From the NCBI GenBank assembly GCA_036924285.1, contig JAYKYS010000007.1:17732001-17796000 (forward strand): DNA of 64,000 nt. Reading direction: 5' to 3'. The translations under genes were made by a program, and so were the position numbers. The DNA is from Asterella californica. Its lineage: Eukaryota; Streptophyta; Marchantiopsida; Marchantiales; Aytoniaceae. Shown piece by piece: positions 35,740 to 47,619 of the stretch; position 1 is the first letter of the stretch, and each line of letters starts with the position of its first letter. The notes under the pieces are model-generated. The model was not told the DNA's origin. It ran no database searches and was given only the letters and a program-made list of their open reading frames with translations.

Positions 35740-37730
35740 GGTGTTCAACAGACGAAGTTGAGGATATTGCACGTATCGCACGCCCCTTAGATGTGACTCG
35801 AGTTTTGACATTTGTTGGTTTGGTGAACTTATATCGTTGATACGTGAAAAGGTTTAGTGCAATTGCAAAGCCGTTAACCAAGTTGATGAAGGTGGACAAA
35901 GAGTGACAATGAGAGAGATGAGCAGAAGCGAGTTTTTATAGAGCTCAATGTTAAGTTGACATATGCTCTCATCTTGAGAAGATGATCAAAGTATGTTGGG
36001 ACTTGGAGCAGTGTTGATTCAACACGATGATGAGAAAAATGATCTCGACGTATGCCAGTTGCTCCAACAATCCGACGGAGGCGAGGTATAGTTCGTATGA
36101 GAGAGAGTGTTTGATGACAATGTGGGCTGTTGCACACTTTCGATGTTATCTGTTTGAGAACCGTTTTATTCTCATCATTGATCACCAGCCGCTCAAGTGG
36201 TTGATGAGTCCGACAAGCTTACAAAGAAGCTTGCACGATGAGATATGATCTTACATGAATATGACTTCCAAGTAGTGCATAGACTTGGAGTTGCAAACCT
36301 AGATGTCGATGGGTTGAGTCCAACCATGCACGAGAAAGCAGGATCAGATTGGAGCTCGATGACATGACGAGGTTGATGAGGAGATAGTGCTAGGGTGGCA
36401 TGCATATGTCTTTCTTTGTGTGTTGGTCATGAACTCTAGTATGGAGGGCTAGATAGTATCTTTCTCAAGTCAGCGAATAGATGGTGAGTCTTTGGATCTT
36501 GAGGGTGGAGATGGTGTTCCAGATCAACGAGATATCCATGACGATATGACAGTAATGGAGTATCTACGTTTTGGCGTGGTAGTAGGCACACTAAGTGTCA
36601 AGGAGCGAGATCACATCCTCCAACGAGCGAAGAGACTTTGACGAGAAGGACGACATGTACTTCAAGTGTGAGATGATGAGAGAGTACGGATAGTGTCACA
36701 TCCATCTCATAGGGCACAATTAGTACGACATGCCCATGAGGAGTTGAAACATTTTGAGATGAAGCGTACGCATAGCTTACTCCAAGAACAGTATTGATGG
36801 CGTTGTATGCACATCGATGTGCAACAATTTGTCGCATGATGTGTGATTTGTAATCGAGTAAGAGCATCGTTTAATGCTTCTATTCCACAATTATACCCTT
36901 TACGGATTATGAGGTTGGATTACCATAAGAGCTTGGATTTTACGAGATCATTATCACTAATTGTACGTCATCACCAGTATGTGTTGGTGATGGTGGAGCA
37001 CTTCTCCAAGTGGATTGAGTTGGTGGCATTATCAGACAAGGAGAGTGAAGGGACAACATATGCGTTCTTAGATCTGAGTCATTTTGGAGCACAAGCTGAA
37101 GTGCTGACGGACCAAGGTACATAGTTTCTTGATGAGTTTCAGGTCTTGTGTGATCATGTGCTGATTGATCATCAGACTACATCTCGAGATCATCTTGAGG
37201 CGGATGGTTTGACGGAGAGGGTTGTTTAGATATGAAGAGAGGATTGCGCAAGTATGGCTTGCAGAAGGACCACTTGGGAGACTCGGATGTGCAGTTTTCA
37301 TGGTTAGTTATGAGCTATCGGTTGAGTCGGTAAGCGTCTTTGGCTTCCTTCTCACTGTATTTTCTTCTGTATGATCGAGATCCAGATCTACTTTCAGCCA
37401 TTCGTCGTGATTCTACTGAGGTGTTGAACCTTGATGATCCAGATATATGAGTGAGAGCATGTTCTCAACGAGCCGAGATATTTCGAAGAGTTATGTCTAT
37501 GGCTTTTGAGAACTCAACGATTGCTCAACATAGAGACATGTTGCGATATGTGACTATTCCAGGAGGAGGTTATCGATCATCGATTCGTAGATTTCATCCT
37601 GACGATTATATCTATCTGCAACAGACTGCACCGAAGACGTTGGATATGATTGTAGGACGTACTATTTTACAAGTGCGTGAGATGTTATTTTATGGAGTAC
37701 TCATGTTAGAGGTCCGTGATGGTGTTGTTT
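35740..37730 (+). pseudogene. Ty3/Gypsy RT thumb, RNase H and integrase remnant, plus strand
   Basis: Plus-strand pieces across several frames: VLTFVGLVNLYR then AIAKPLTKLMKV near 35790-35900 (end of reverse transcriptase); LMTMWAVAHFRCYLFENRF and IIDHQPLKWLM near 36110-36205 (RNase H); RIMRLDYHKSLDF and YVLVMVEHFSKWIELVAL near 36905-37030 and VLTDQGT near 37104 (integrase core). At least ten stops or frame changes are present. Confidence 0.75.
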
Positions 37731-38139
37731 AGAAGGACCATGTGTGCAATTGCGCACCATGTCATCTTCCAAACATTGATGATATCCTTGATCTAAGCGT
37801 AACGATTGTACGTGCGGGCTTGAGGTGTATGTTGTGTGGGTCTTGGTGGAGCATCCCGTATGTTGATGTGTGATTGTTGTTCGAGAGGTTGGCACATGTC
37901 ATGTTTGATTCTACCTCTCAATATCATTTCTATTGGACGGTGAGTTTGTCCTTGATGTATATAGCAAAGATAGTCGATTAGATCTTTGCGTGGTATGGAT
38001 TGCAGACAGGCGACTAACAATGAGGTGATGTAGCACCAGACCTCCTGATCTTTGCATCAACAAAGGTGTGTATAACGTGGTTGGGATATGAGGCTCTTTG
38101 GAGTTAGAGGGACCTAATTGTCAGTTAGGGAGGCGATTG

Positions 38140-38622
38140 TGATACACTTGTGTACGTGTATGACATCGTTTGTGTGTTATGTGTATGTGTAGTGTATCAG
38201 CGATGTATGTTGTGTAGCGATGTCTATACGCACGACCGTTGTCGCGTCAGTTTAGCACCTCGGTTAGGTTGACCGAGTGCATAGTGTTGTCCCGTTAGGG
38301 CCGTTAGTGCAGTTAGAGAGGGTTCTTAGGCTAACCCCACTAGGGGTATACTTCGCAGGTAGGGCTTGGAGGCTTAGTTCTTCGAGTTGAGTCTTCAAGC
38401 TCCTGGCTATGGTGGATAGTCTTGGTGAGGACAATCTGGATTCTCTGATGTACAAAGTGAATTTGGCTTGACTTTAGTGTTTGTTTAGTGTCGGTTGGTA
38501 TGATGGAGTGAGTATATATAGTTTATTATTGTGATACACTTGTGTACGTGTATGACATCGTCCATGTGTTATGTGTATGTGTGGTGTATCTCTGACAGCG
38601 ATGTATGTTGTGTAGCGATGTG
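38140..38622 (+). repeat. LTR fragment (right copy) flanked by an 85-bp direct repeat
   Basis: The segment 38246-38530 matches 25224-25515. It is itself bracketed by two copies of TGTGATACACTTGTGTACG...TGTGTTATGTGTATGTGT...GCGATGTATGTTGTGTAGCG, at about 38139-38222 and 38530-38622. The arrangement implies a local duplication around the LTR end. Confidence 0.7.
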
Positions 38623-38744
38623 TACACTCGAGACACTGAAGCTATGTAAGATTCAAACTTCAGTGGTTAGATCTTTGGATGGATTGTTTTGCTAACATGG
38701 TAGATCACTATATAAGTAGAAACCATATATTGGAAGTTCACAGA

Positions 38745-38855
38745 AGCTCGAGTACCATGTGTAGTACTATGTATAAAAATAATGAAGACAAAAGTAACAG
38801 TTAGAAAATAAGCTCGATTACCATGTGTACTGCTATGTGTAAAAAAAGAATGTAA
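38745..38855 (+). repeat. Two-copy tandem repeat of about 66 bp
   Basis: AGCTCGAGTACCATGTGTAG near 38746 and AGCTCGATTACCATGTGTAC near 38811 start two similar units, each running into CTATGT(A/G)TAAAAA. Confidence 0.6.
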
Positions 38856-38859
38856 AATA

Positions 38860-39515
38860 TAATCGAACATACAGAACCCCACGAAGGGAAATATTTGAGG
38901 TACAATATCTTAGGATAAAGAAAAAGGAATATCAAGCTTTAATTCGGATGAATGATAATGAAACTATTTCTCCAATCATTGAGGAAAATTAAACCTTTGA
39001 TCTAGTGATTGTCTTCTTACATTTGCACCAAAGATGGTTGAGGATGTGTAAGTTTACTGAGCAACTGCATATTCACTGACTGCAGGGGTTCATTTCTGCT
39101 GTTCCTAAATCGTAATGATTAAACCATATTACATCACCTTGTCTAGTCATATTCTTCATTCGCTTGCATTAACTTCTGGTTGACAATTATAAACTACTAC
39201 AAGGTCACCATCGGAAATAATTATTTTTTACCGAACCCTCTCCATAAACGAAGCACATGCATATAATAAAACCAAAGTCGACCACCTTTTTTATTATTAC
39301 TGAAAAAAATTTACAACATCGTTCATAGAAATTGTGGACACAAAGATCGTCCAACTGCGTAGAGAAAAGCGCTTCACGTAGTTTTGTTCGCTACAGTGCT
39401 TATTTATATGTACTACGTCTCCTTACACTGCTTAGAAAAGAGACTAGTTACTACAGCTACTGTTTAATAGTGAAACATGATGAAAAAAGATTTCCAAAGA
39501 GAGTATAGTCTTCGT
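38860..39515. other. AT-rich spacer with no gene
   Basis: I see no open frame longer than chance, no repeat shared with the rest of the window and no RNA gene. Confidence 0.4.
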
Positions 39516-39517
39516 TC

Positions 39518-40770
39518 CTACATTCCACCTTGGATGAGCCACCGGGGAGAAGTATTGTATTTTCCAAAGATTAACATGGTTCTCATACACGTGTGGATGG
39601 TAGTAGATACTGGATGAGAGTTCATGTATTTATTAAACTGCAATGCTCGAGCAAGTACATTCTCATAAGTAAGCTCAACACAGTTTTTGGTGTCACATAG
39701 AAGAACATACATATCTTTCCCGTCAGTTAGCATGCTCTCAAGAATATTTTTCATCATCACATGGTGATACTCTTCCTTTTGATCCTTCATACAGTAACCA
39801 AGCATACCAACATAGGTGTGCAAGTCATGATTTGTCAAAGACTTGATATAAACTTAGCGCCTAATGGTTTCTGATGTTGCCAACCCAAAGCACTGATAAG
39901 CCATTTGGGTCACCTATGGGCAATTCTTCGCATGGATGCAGACGACTCTTTGAAAGTGCAAATGAAGTAGAGCGCCCCACGCTCTATAGAAAGCAGATCG
40001 AAATACAATGCTTCTCTAGAAACACTAGCAACAAGGAAAACATTTCCAAGTCTAAACCCTCTATTTTACAAACAATGATCAACATCTCAAGACTCTTTTG
40101 GGGATTAGATAGATTTGTCTTCTTCGGTCTTGCTTCCCTTCGCAAAGACATTGAGGCGAGATTGCTAAGAGAAGTGAGGGCAAACGTACGTAAAGTTGGA
40201 TGGATCGAAAACAACACAAACACAAGAGAGAGTACATAGTCTACAGACTGCATCTACTGTAGGCTACAACAGTCGATGAAAAAAAGAGAATACGTAAACA
40301 TGTGTTGGTGCCGATCTTCTAGTACGAGTTAATACCTATCACTGTGGTGCCCAAGTACATAAAAGGTCCGAATAGATCTGAAAAACCACGAGCTACTTTC
40401 ACAAATTTTTCGCTTGATACTTTTTGTATCAAGCAGAAACTGTGGTATATGCTGACAGAAATCCAGATCCAAGTAGATATAGAAGCGATGTGCTTTCAAT
40501 CTGCGATCGTTAAAGGCTTGATGGCAGACCTCGTCCAAGATAGGAAAGATGAGAGAGAAACCTAAAGATATATACAAAAAATCTTCGTCGATCTGGGAAG
40601 AATCAGTAACAGAAATGTGAGGACTGACAACATGAAGTTGAGGTTCAGGACTCGAAAGAAGAATAGGATTTGGTTTTGGAGTGGAAGCAAGAAGAGTATT
40701 TGCTTCAAGGATTTGAAGAAGAGGAGTTGGTTGAGGAGTAGCAGAGGGATAATCCATGGAAAATTCATAT
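39518..40770 (-). pseudogene. HUH endonuclease (Replitron-like) remnant, copy 2
   Basis: The minus strand repeats the order seen in copy 1. A Ser/Pro-rich N-terminal frame (to 40757) contains FYIYLDLDFCQHIPQFLL, matching YIYIDFRFCLKPPEFLL in copy 1. IERGA and then LHLHFQRVVC follow (HLH box 39953-39967, reached after a frame change). Then comes LHTYVGMLGYCMKD (GYCMKD at 39782-39799), 55 codons after the HLH His against 56 in copy 1. The C-terminal part (39838-39518) is open and keeps FNKY and FGKY landmarks. Two stops (one directly after CP, one after IRR) lie between the HLH and YCMK boxes. It is degraded like copy 1 but with different breaks, so the two were separate insertions or one was duplicated long ago. 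Confidence 0.55.
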
Positions 40771-40859
40771 CGACCGCTTCAAATATTTTCATCATCGAGG
40801 TAAAACAAAGAAACAATACAAATGCTGAAAGTAGAGAATGATAGAAGGCTGATCTCATT

Positions 40860-42900
40860 TTTGCTGGATGGCATTCAATAAGTAACCAACGTCAATCTGT
40901 ATAGACAAAGTGCGATATGGCGCCAGCCTTGACTTACCTGAGGGTAGGTGTCACTTGATCTACAAAAACCTCGAAGGAAAATTAGACAACGTGATGGAAG
41001 ATGATGCAACACACGATAGTACGATAGCAGATAGCGATAGACAAGAGCGATCGAATCGTGTCCAGAGTCGAGACAGCAACAACAGCAACTGATTGGAAAA
41101 GAGCAGGTTTAGAAAAAGATAAGATGTAGTCCAATTGTGCTCACATGCCACAACCAAAGCAGCTGTGCGTGCACATGGTCCTTTCGTGCACGAAGTCAGA
41201 AGCAGCTGCATGAGTGCCAGTGGGTGAGCAAGCGACAGCGACCTAGCCAAAGAGCAAATCCATCACCAAGAGTGAACGATTCAATATAGCAAGCGGGGTA
41301 GCCAAAACCCAAGTAGCAAGAAGGAGAGAAAAATCGTGAAAGAGTGAAGTCAAAACTCCAAAACTGAATAGCAGTCGGCAGCGACCTAACCAATAGCCAA
41401 AGTCCAAACACTCGTCGAAAACGAAGCAAAGGACTGAGCGAACCACAAGACTGAAATGAAGATTGATCGCCGACTGAACGAGCCACACAAACTAGCGATA
41501 ACAATAGCACATAGCTAGCAATATGCAGTCGAGAGCGATCGATGATAAGAAGACAAGACGATAGCTCAATCACGCCTACAGCCGAGAGCAAGATGAAATG
41601 AGCGCCCAAACTGAATGATCTGCTATCGTACAGTGACAGCGAGGTAGTCAAAGGCCGTGTGATGAGCGTAGTTTCATCACACAAAGACAACGAGGTAGGC
41701 AAAGACCAAGCAGCAAGAACGAGAAGAGAAATGAAAAACCAGTCGACAGTGACGTAACCAATAGCTAAAGCCGAAGCGGTCGAAGCAGTCGACTAAGCAA
41801 CTGAGCGATATCAAAATAAAAAATTCTCGCAAGTCACATGGAGAAAATGAAGAATAATCGCTGACTCAATGCGGATCAGAAGCTGTTTAATGTAACGCCA
41901 GTATTTTCTATAACTGCCTTCTACCAGAACCAATGACAAGATAAAATTCAATCTCGCAAACGACGCTTGCCTTTTTCTTGGGTTGGCTCCGCACTTCATC
42001 GGCATGCATATTCTCATATGTGCATTATCTGAGCACAAGAAACTTAATTGTATAAGTACGATATTTTGCTGCGAGCACTAAGAGCTATTTTTATTTCCTG
42101 ATGTTGTAGAACTCTTGTAACTCCACGTAAAGCTAGAAGTATGATTTTCTAAGTTATGTTCGTTAACAATATTTATTCCATTTTCAACAAAAGGACATTC
42201 TTTATACGTTTGAAATGCACTAAGAGATATAAGTTTTCCCTCTTTATTATAAGTCAGCACTTGATAGTCTTATTCTAGGAACAAAGCTATTCCATAAAAG
42301 CTGATGCTGAATTTTGTTGCCTTCATATTCAACTGTCGACTTATGTAACTTTTCCTCGAACTACCAAGATGAGCTAGCAAAATTCTCCATGCAGTTGACA
42401 GCAACCAAGTAGCTTTTGAAATTTGCACATAAACGGGGGTACACCACTTATACCGAGATCCACTGGAATCACCTTTTCTCGAAGCTTAGTTCTCTTCATG
42501 GATTACTTCCTGGTTTGCGGTTCCCCGCTCGCAAGAACTTGAGGAAACCCACCCGACTCTGAACATCAGAAATCAACCCATGCAGACCAACAGACGTATA
42601 ACTCCTCAACCAGACCAAAACCGTTAGGCGTGCTTTTCACTTATAAACCGTTCTTAACTACTGTAGTTAACCTACTTTGCTCCAATGTCTCACAAGACAA
42701 GGTGTTGAACCATGACTGCAGTAACTGAGGAGCCACAGTCCTAACTTCAGCTAACTGTTAGGTTGTACACAGTACAGCACTAACTTGGCTGAGGAGTTAC
42801 GAATCCTTTGCTACAATTTCAGCCTTTGCACAAGTTGTCCAAGTTTGCCCTGGTGCCGTACTGCCTCATGGGCTTTCTCGACTGGAAAGGCCTAACTTGG
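40860..42900. other. No confident gene; A/C/G-rich low-T segment at 41.0-41.8 kb
   Basis: 41.0-41.8 kb is rich in GCGA, CAAG and AGCA words and poor in T on the plus strand, like 14.3-15.3 kb on the same side of HUH copy 1. Minus-strand frames here are long but low-complexity (Ser/Leu). 41.8-42.3 kb is AT-rich. 42.3-42.9 kb shows nothing recognisable apart from whatever upstream control SF3B3 uses. Confidence 0.4.
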
Positions 42901-43234
42901 TTAACAAGTTAGATCGCCTCCGTTGCATCCAGTTGCAGTTACCCTGATTCCTGAGTTGGACAGGACTGGAAAGGACGTGCCGGGGTTTAAAATACTGTCA
43001 CTACGCGGGCTGTGCTGCGCCGAGCCGACGAGACGAGCTGAGAAGAGGGCCGCAGAGACGGTCCGCCGTAAGCAAGAACAGGAATGGGTTACAACCTCAA
43101 ACAGCGAAGATCGAGTTGAAGACCTAGTTCGATCATTCTCTAGGAAAGAAGAGCGGGAGTCGGAATCGAAGTGGTGACTGTCGGGGTTTAACGCACAGTT
43201 GAGCCGAGAGTGAGGGAGAAGAAGAGGTGGTGTG

Positions 43235-46200
43235 ATGTATTTGTATAGCCTGTCGCTCCAGAGAGCGACGGGAATCGTATGTGCCACTTATGGAAATTTC
43301 ATAGGAGGCAAGACGCAGGAAATCGTCGTCGCTCGTGGAAAAGTTCTTGACATTTTGCGTCCAGATGACAACGGCAAGCTTCAAACCCTTTTGTCGGTTG
43401 AAGTTTTTGGTGCCATTCGCTCGCTGGTGCAGTTTCGTCTCACTGGGTCTCAAAAGGATTACATTGTCGTAGGGTCGGACTCCGGCAGAATTGTGATTTT
43501 GGAGTACAACCGTGAGAAGAACACTCTAGAGAAAGTTCACCAAGAAACGTTCGGAAAGTCGGGATGTCGTCGCATAGTCCCAGGGCAGTACTTGGCTGTC
43601 GATCCTAAGGGCAGAGCAGTTATGATTGGAGCTTGCGAGAAGCAGAAGCTGGTGTATGTCTTAAACAGAGATAATGCTGCTCGCCTTACTATCTCGTCGC
43701 CTTTGGAGGCGCACAAAAGCCATACCATTGTGTACTCTATCACCGGGGTAGACTGCGGTTTTGATAATCCAATTTTTGCAGCCATTGAGTTAGACTACTC
43801 GGAAGCTGATCAGGACAGCACAGGGCAAGCTGCGGCTGAAGCGCAGAAGCACTTAACCTTTTACGAGCTGGACTTGGGTTTGAACCACGTTGTGAGAAAG
43901 TGGACGGAGCCTATAGACAATGGCGCAAATTTGCTCGTGACTGTGCCAGGAGGGGGTGATGGGCCGAGCGGTGTTCTAGTTTGTGCTGAAAATTTCGTCA
44001 TTTACAAAAATCAAAACCGTCCTGATGTGAGGGCTGTTATTCCCCGGAGGACAGACTTACCCGCAGAGAGAGGTGTGCTGATTGTGTCAGCTGCCACCCA
44101 CAAGCAGAAAAACTTGTTCTTCTTTCTTTTACAAACGGAGTACGGAGACATCTTTAAGGTGACCTTGGACTATGATTCGAATGATCAGGTGACGGAACTC
44201 AAGATCAGGTACTTTGACACCATACCTGTGACCTCAGCCATGTGCGTTCTGAAGTCAGGGTTTCTTTTTGCTGCTTCGGAGTTTGGAAATCATGCCCTTT
44301 ATCAGTTTCAAGGAATAGGGCAAGAGACGGACGTGGAATCCTCTTCTTCTACTCTTATGGAGACTGACGAAGGGTTTCAGCCGGTGTTTTTCCAGCCTCG
44401 GAAGCTGAAGAACCTGGTGCAGATTGATGAAATCGAGAGTTTGATGCCAGTTATGGATATGAAGGTTGCTAATCTTTTCGAGGAAGAGACCCCCCAAATT
44501 TTTGCCTTGTGCGGAAAAGGCCCTCTCTCCAGCTTAAGAATTTTGAGGCCCGGACTTGCTGTGACCGAGATGGCTGTTTCGCAGCTCCCTGGAGTACCCA
44601 GTGCTGTGTGGACCGTGAAGAGGAGCGTGAATGATGAGTTTGATGCTTACATTGTGGTGTCTTTTGTCAATGCTACACTGGTGTTGTCTATTGGTGAAAC
44701 GGTAGAGGAGGTGAGCGACAGTGGGTTTCTAGACACGACGCCCTCTTTGGCTGTCTCCCTCTTGGGTGAAGACAGTTTGATGCAGGTGCATCCGAATGGT
44801 ATCAGGCACATTAGGGCAGATGGTCGTATCAACGAATGGAAAACTCCAGGAAAGAAAACGATCGTCAGGGTGGGATGCAACCGGATGCAAGTTGTGATTG
44901 CTCTTAGTGGTGGGGAGCTTATTTACTTTGAGATGGACATGACTGGTCAACTGATGGAGATAGAGAAGAGAGAAATGTCAGGGGATGTGGCGTGCTTGGA
45001 TATAGCACCAGTCCCAGAAGGTCGACAACGATCTAGGTTTTTAGCTGTGGGTTCGTACGACAGCACCATTCGCATCCTTTCGCTTGATCCAGACGATTGT
45101 ATGCAGATATTGAGTGTGCAAGCTGTGTCATCTCCCCCGGAATCACTGCTCCTGTTGGAAGTCCAGGCATCTTCTGGCGGGGAGGATGGGGCAGACCATC
45201 CAGCTAGTGTTTTCCTTAGTGCAGGGTTGCAGAATGGTGTCCTCCTGAGAACTGAGGTGGACATGGTCACCGGTCAGCTGTCGGATACTAGGACTCGGTT
45301 TTTAGGGCTGAGGGCCCCTAAACTGTTTTCTGCCCTTGTCAGGGGTCGTCGAGCTATGCTGTGTCTCTCCAGTAGGCCTTGGCTTGGTTACATCCATCAA
45401 GGACATTTCTTGCTCACTCCCCTATCGTACGAGACTCTCGAATACGCTGCCTCATTCTCCTCGGACCAATGCGCGGAGGGTGTTGTTGCTGTGGCCGGTG
45501 ATGCTTTACGAGTTTTCACCATTGAGAGGTTAGGAGAGACGTTTAATCAGACCGTGATGCCCCTGAGATACACCCCACGCAGGTTTATTCTCCACCCAAA
45601 GAATAAAACTCTTGTCATTCTGGAGAGCGATATGGGCGCATTAACCACCGAGGAGCGGGAAGGTAACAAGAAGGAAGCAGTCGAAGCAGCCGGTGGTGGA
45701 GAGAATGGGAAGATGTACGTCGATGATCAAGAAAACGGTGAAGGGGAGGAGAAGGAAGATCCCCTACCTGATCCACAGTATGGCTATCCAAAATCAGTGT
45801 CAAGCAAGTGGGTCTCATGCATACGGGTTTTGGACCCCAAAAGTGTAGAAACAACATGCCTGTTGGAATTGCAGGATAATGAAGCGGCACTGAGTCTCTG
45901 TACAGTTACCTTCCATGACAAGGAATTGGGTACAGTGCTAGCCGTAGGTACTTCGAAGGATTTGAAGTTTTGGCCCAGGAAAGAATCTATAGGAGGCTTC
46001 ATACACATATACAGGTTTGTTAATGAAGGCAAAACGTTAGAACTTGTACATAAGACTCCAGTAGATGGGGTGCCAACCGCACTTTGTCCCTTTCAAGGAC
46101 GTCTGCTGGTCGGCGTCGGTCAAATTCTGAGAATATATGATCTTGGAAAGAGGAAGTTGCTGCGGAAGTGTGAAAACAAGAACTTTCCGAACACAATCAT

Positions 46201-47619
46201 TGCCATCCATACTTATGGCGATAGGATTTACGTCGGGGACCTGCAGGAGGTAATTTCCTGTTCATTCTGCGAGATGATCATTGTGGAGTCTAAAAGTTTA
46301 CTAGTTATGGGTCGCATGGTTAAAATGCCAAGGCCCATTCAACGTATGTTTAATACCTTATGCTTTGTTCTATCTACTCGGAATGTACAAGTTTGCACGG
46401 AAAATGTTGCTGTTTTACCAGCAGAACGTTATCAGAAGGGAAGGTCTGATCCTTACTAAATGAGCTTGTGCAGCACGTGGCATATCCTCCGGACACTTTT
46501 GTCAGGTTACAGTAATAAGAAAGGTGAACCAGTTCTCGGAGGAGCAAGCTTTAAGGTCCCGTTTCCTCGTTGATTGTTTGTACACAGTTCTAACACGCGC
46601 ATGTTATTGTTTTGCCAGTCATTTCACTACGTCAAGTATCGGCGGGACGAGAATCAGTTGTACACGTTCGCCGACGATAGCTGTCCAAGGTGGTTGACGG
46701 CATCGTTACACATAGATTTCGATACGATGGCGGGTGCAGACAAATTTGGAAATGTGTACTTTATGAGACTGCCACAGGATGTATCAGAGGAGATTGAAGA
46801 CGATCCCACCGGAGGAAAGATCAAGTGGGAACAAGGTAGACTAAATGGGGCTCCAAACAAAGTGGAGGAGATTATCCAGTTTCACGTCGGAGAGGTAGTT
46901 ACCAGCTTGCAAAAAGCGTCTCTAATTCCAGGTGGGGGTGAATGCGTCTTGTACGGAACTGTGATGGGAAGTGTAGGGGCTCTTCTTCCTTTCGCTTCCA
47001 GGGAGGATGTTGATTTCTTTTCTCATTTGGAGATGCATTTGCGGCAAGAAAATCCTCCTCTATGTGGCCGTGATCACATGGCTTTCAGATCAGCTTACTT
47101 CCCCGTCAAGGTACAAATTTAAACTTTTTGAGGTTCTGAGGCTTATACCAGTGCTTCAACTAAGTGAGGTCCATTTGCGTCATTGCTGAATTGCTACTAT
47201 GGTTGAGTTGTGCAAGTAGTTTATTCCTCACACCTAGCTGTCTCAGGATTTCACCCAGGCTTTCATCCCTGGAAAGGCCTCGTACTGGATGACTGAAATT
47301 TTGTCTTGAAGGCAAACGTAGGATCAGTACCCTGTGTAAAGTTGTTCGTGGGCGTAGCAGTTGCCAGGGTTATATTCAGTCGCGGTGTATTTGTCTCGTA
47401 TGTAGGAATGCACCCAGAAACTGAACCAGGCTCCGCATTTTCTTCCCCTCTGCCCCAGCTGACGAAGATGTACGTGTGCAGGACGTCATTGATGGTGATC
47501 TTTGCGAACAGTATCCAACTTTGTCTGCCGAGTTGCAGCGCAAAATTGCGGATGAACTGGACAGAACACCCGGAGAAATTCTGAAGAAGCTTGAAGACAT
47601 AAGGAACCGAATTATTTAG
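43235..47619 (+). CDS. SF3B3: Splicing factor 3B subunit 3 (SF3b130/SAP130), three exons
   Basis: Core scaffold of the SF3b complex in the U2 snRNP, which recognises the intron branch site. Exons 43235-46249, 46619-47110 and 47482-47619 join in phase 0 at GT/AG boundaries and give 1214 residues, the same size as plant and animal SF3B3 (about 1210-1220). The ATG at 43235 opens MYLYSLSLQRATGIVCA, the family N-terminus. The protein is a triple beta-propeller without catalytic residues. The N-terminal MMS1/CPSF-like part covers roughly residues 70-560 and the CPSF_A region roughly 860-1180. The end, ADELDRTPGEILKKLEDIRN followed by RII, is the conserved tail. An acidic linker (about 815-845, EDPLPDPQYG) is also family-typical. 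Reading through intron 1 stays open for about 200 bases, so a retained intron would give a shortened product of 1074 residues. No frameshift or premature stop was seen. Confidence 0.97.

Noticed and set aside
39518..40770. Endogenous geminivirus-like Rep insertion
   Set aside because: The motif boxes fit loosely, but there is no Walker-type helicase part, no coat protein and no intergenic origin stem-loop nearby; two related copies with long non-viral N- and C-terminal parts fit a transposon better. Not fully excluded.
42923..43177. 84-codon open frame just upstream of SF3B3
   Set aside because: It begins GHPV-like without family resemblance and lies in the probable 5' leader; composition is Arg/Glu-rich low complexity. 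At most an upstream ORF, not a gene.
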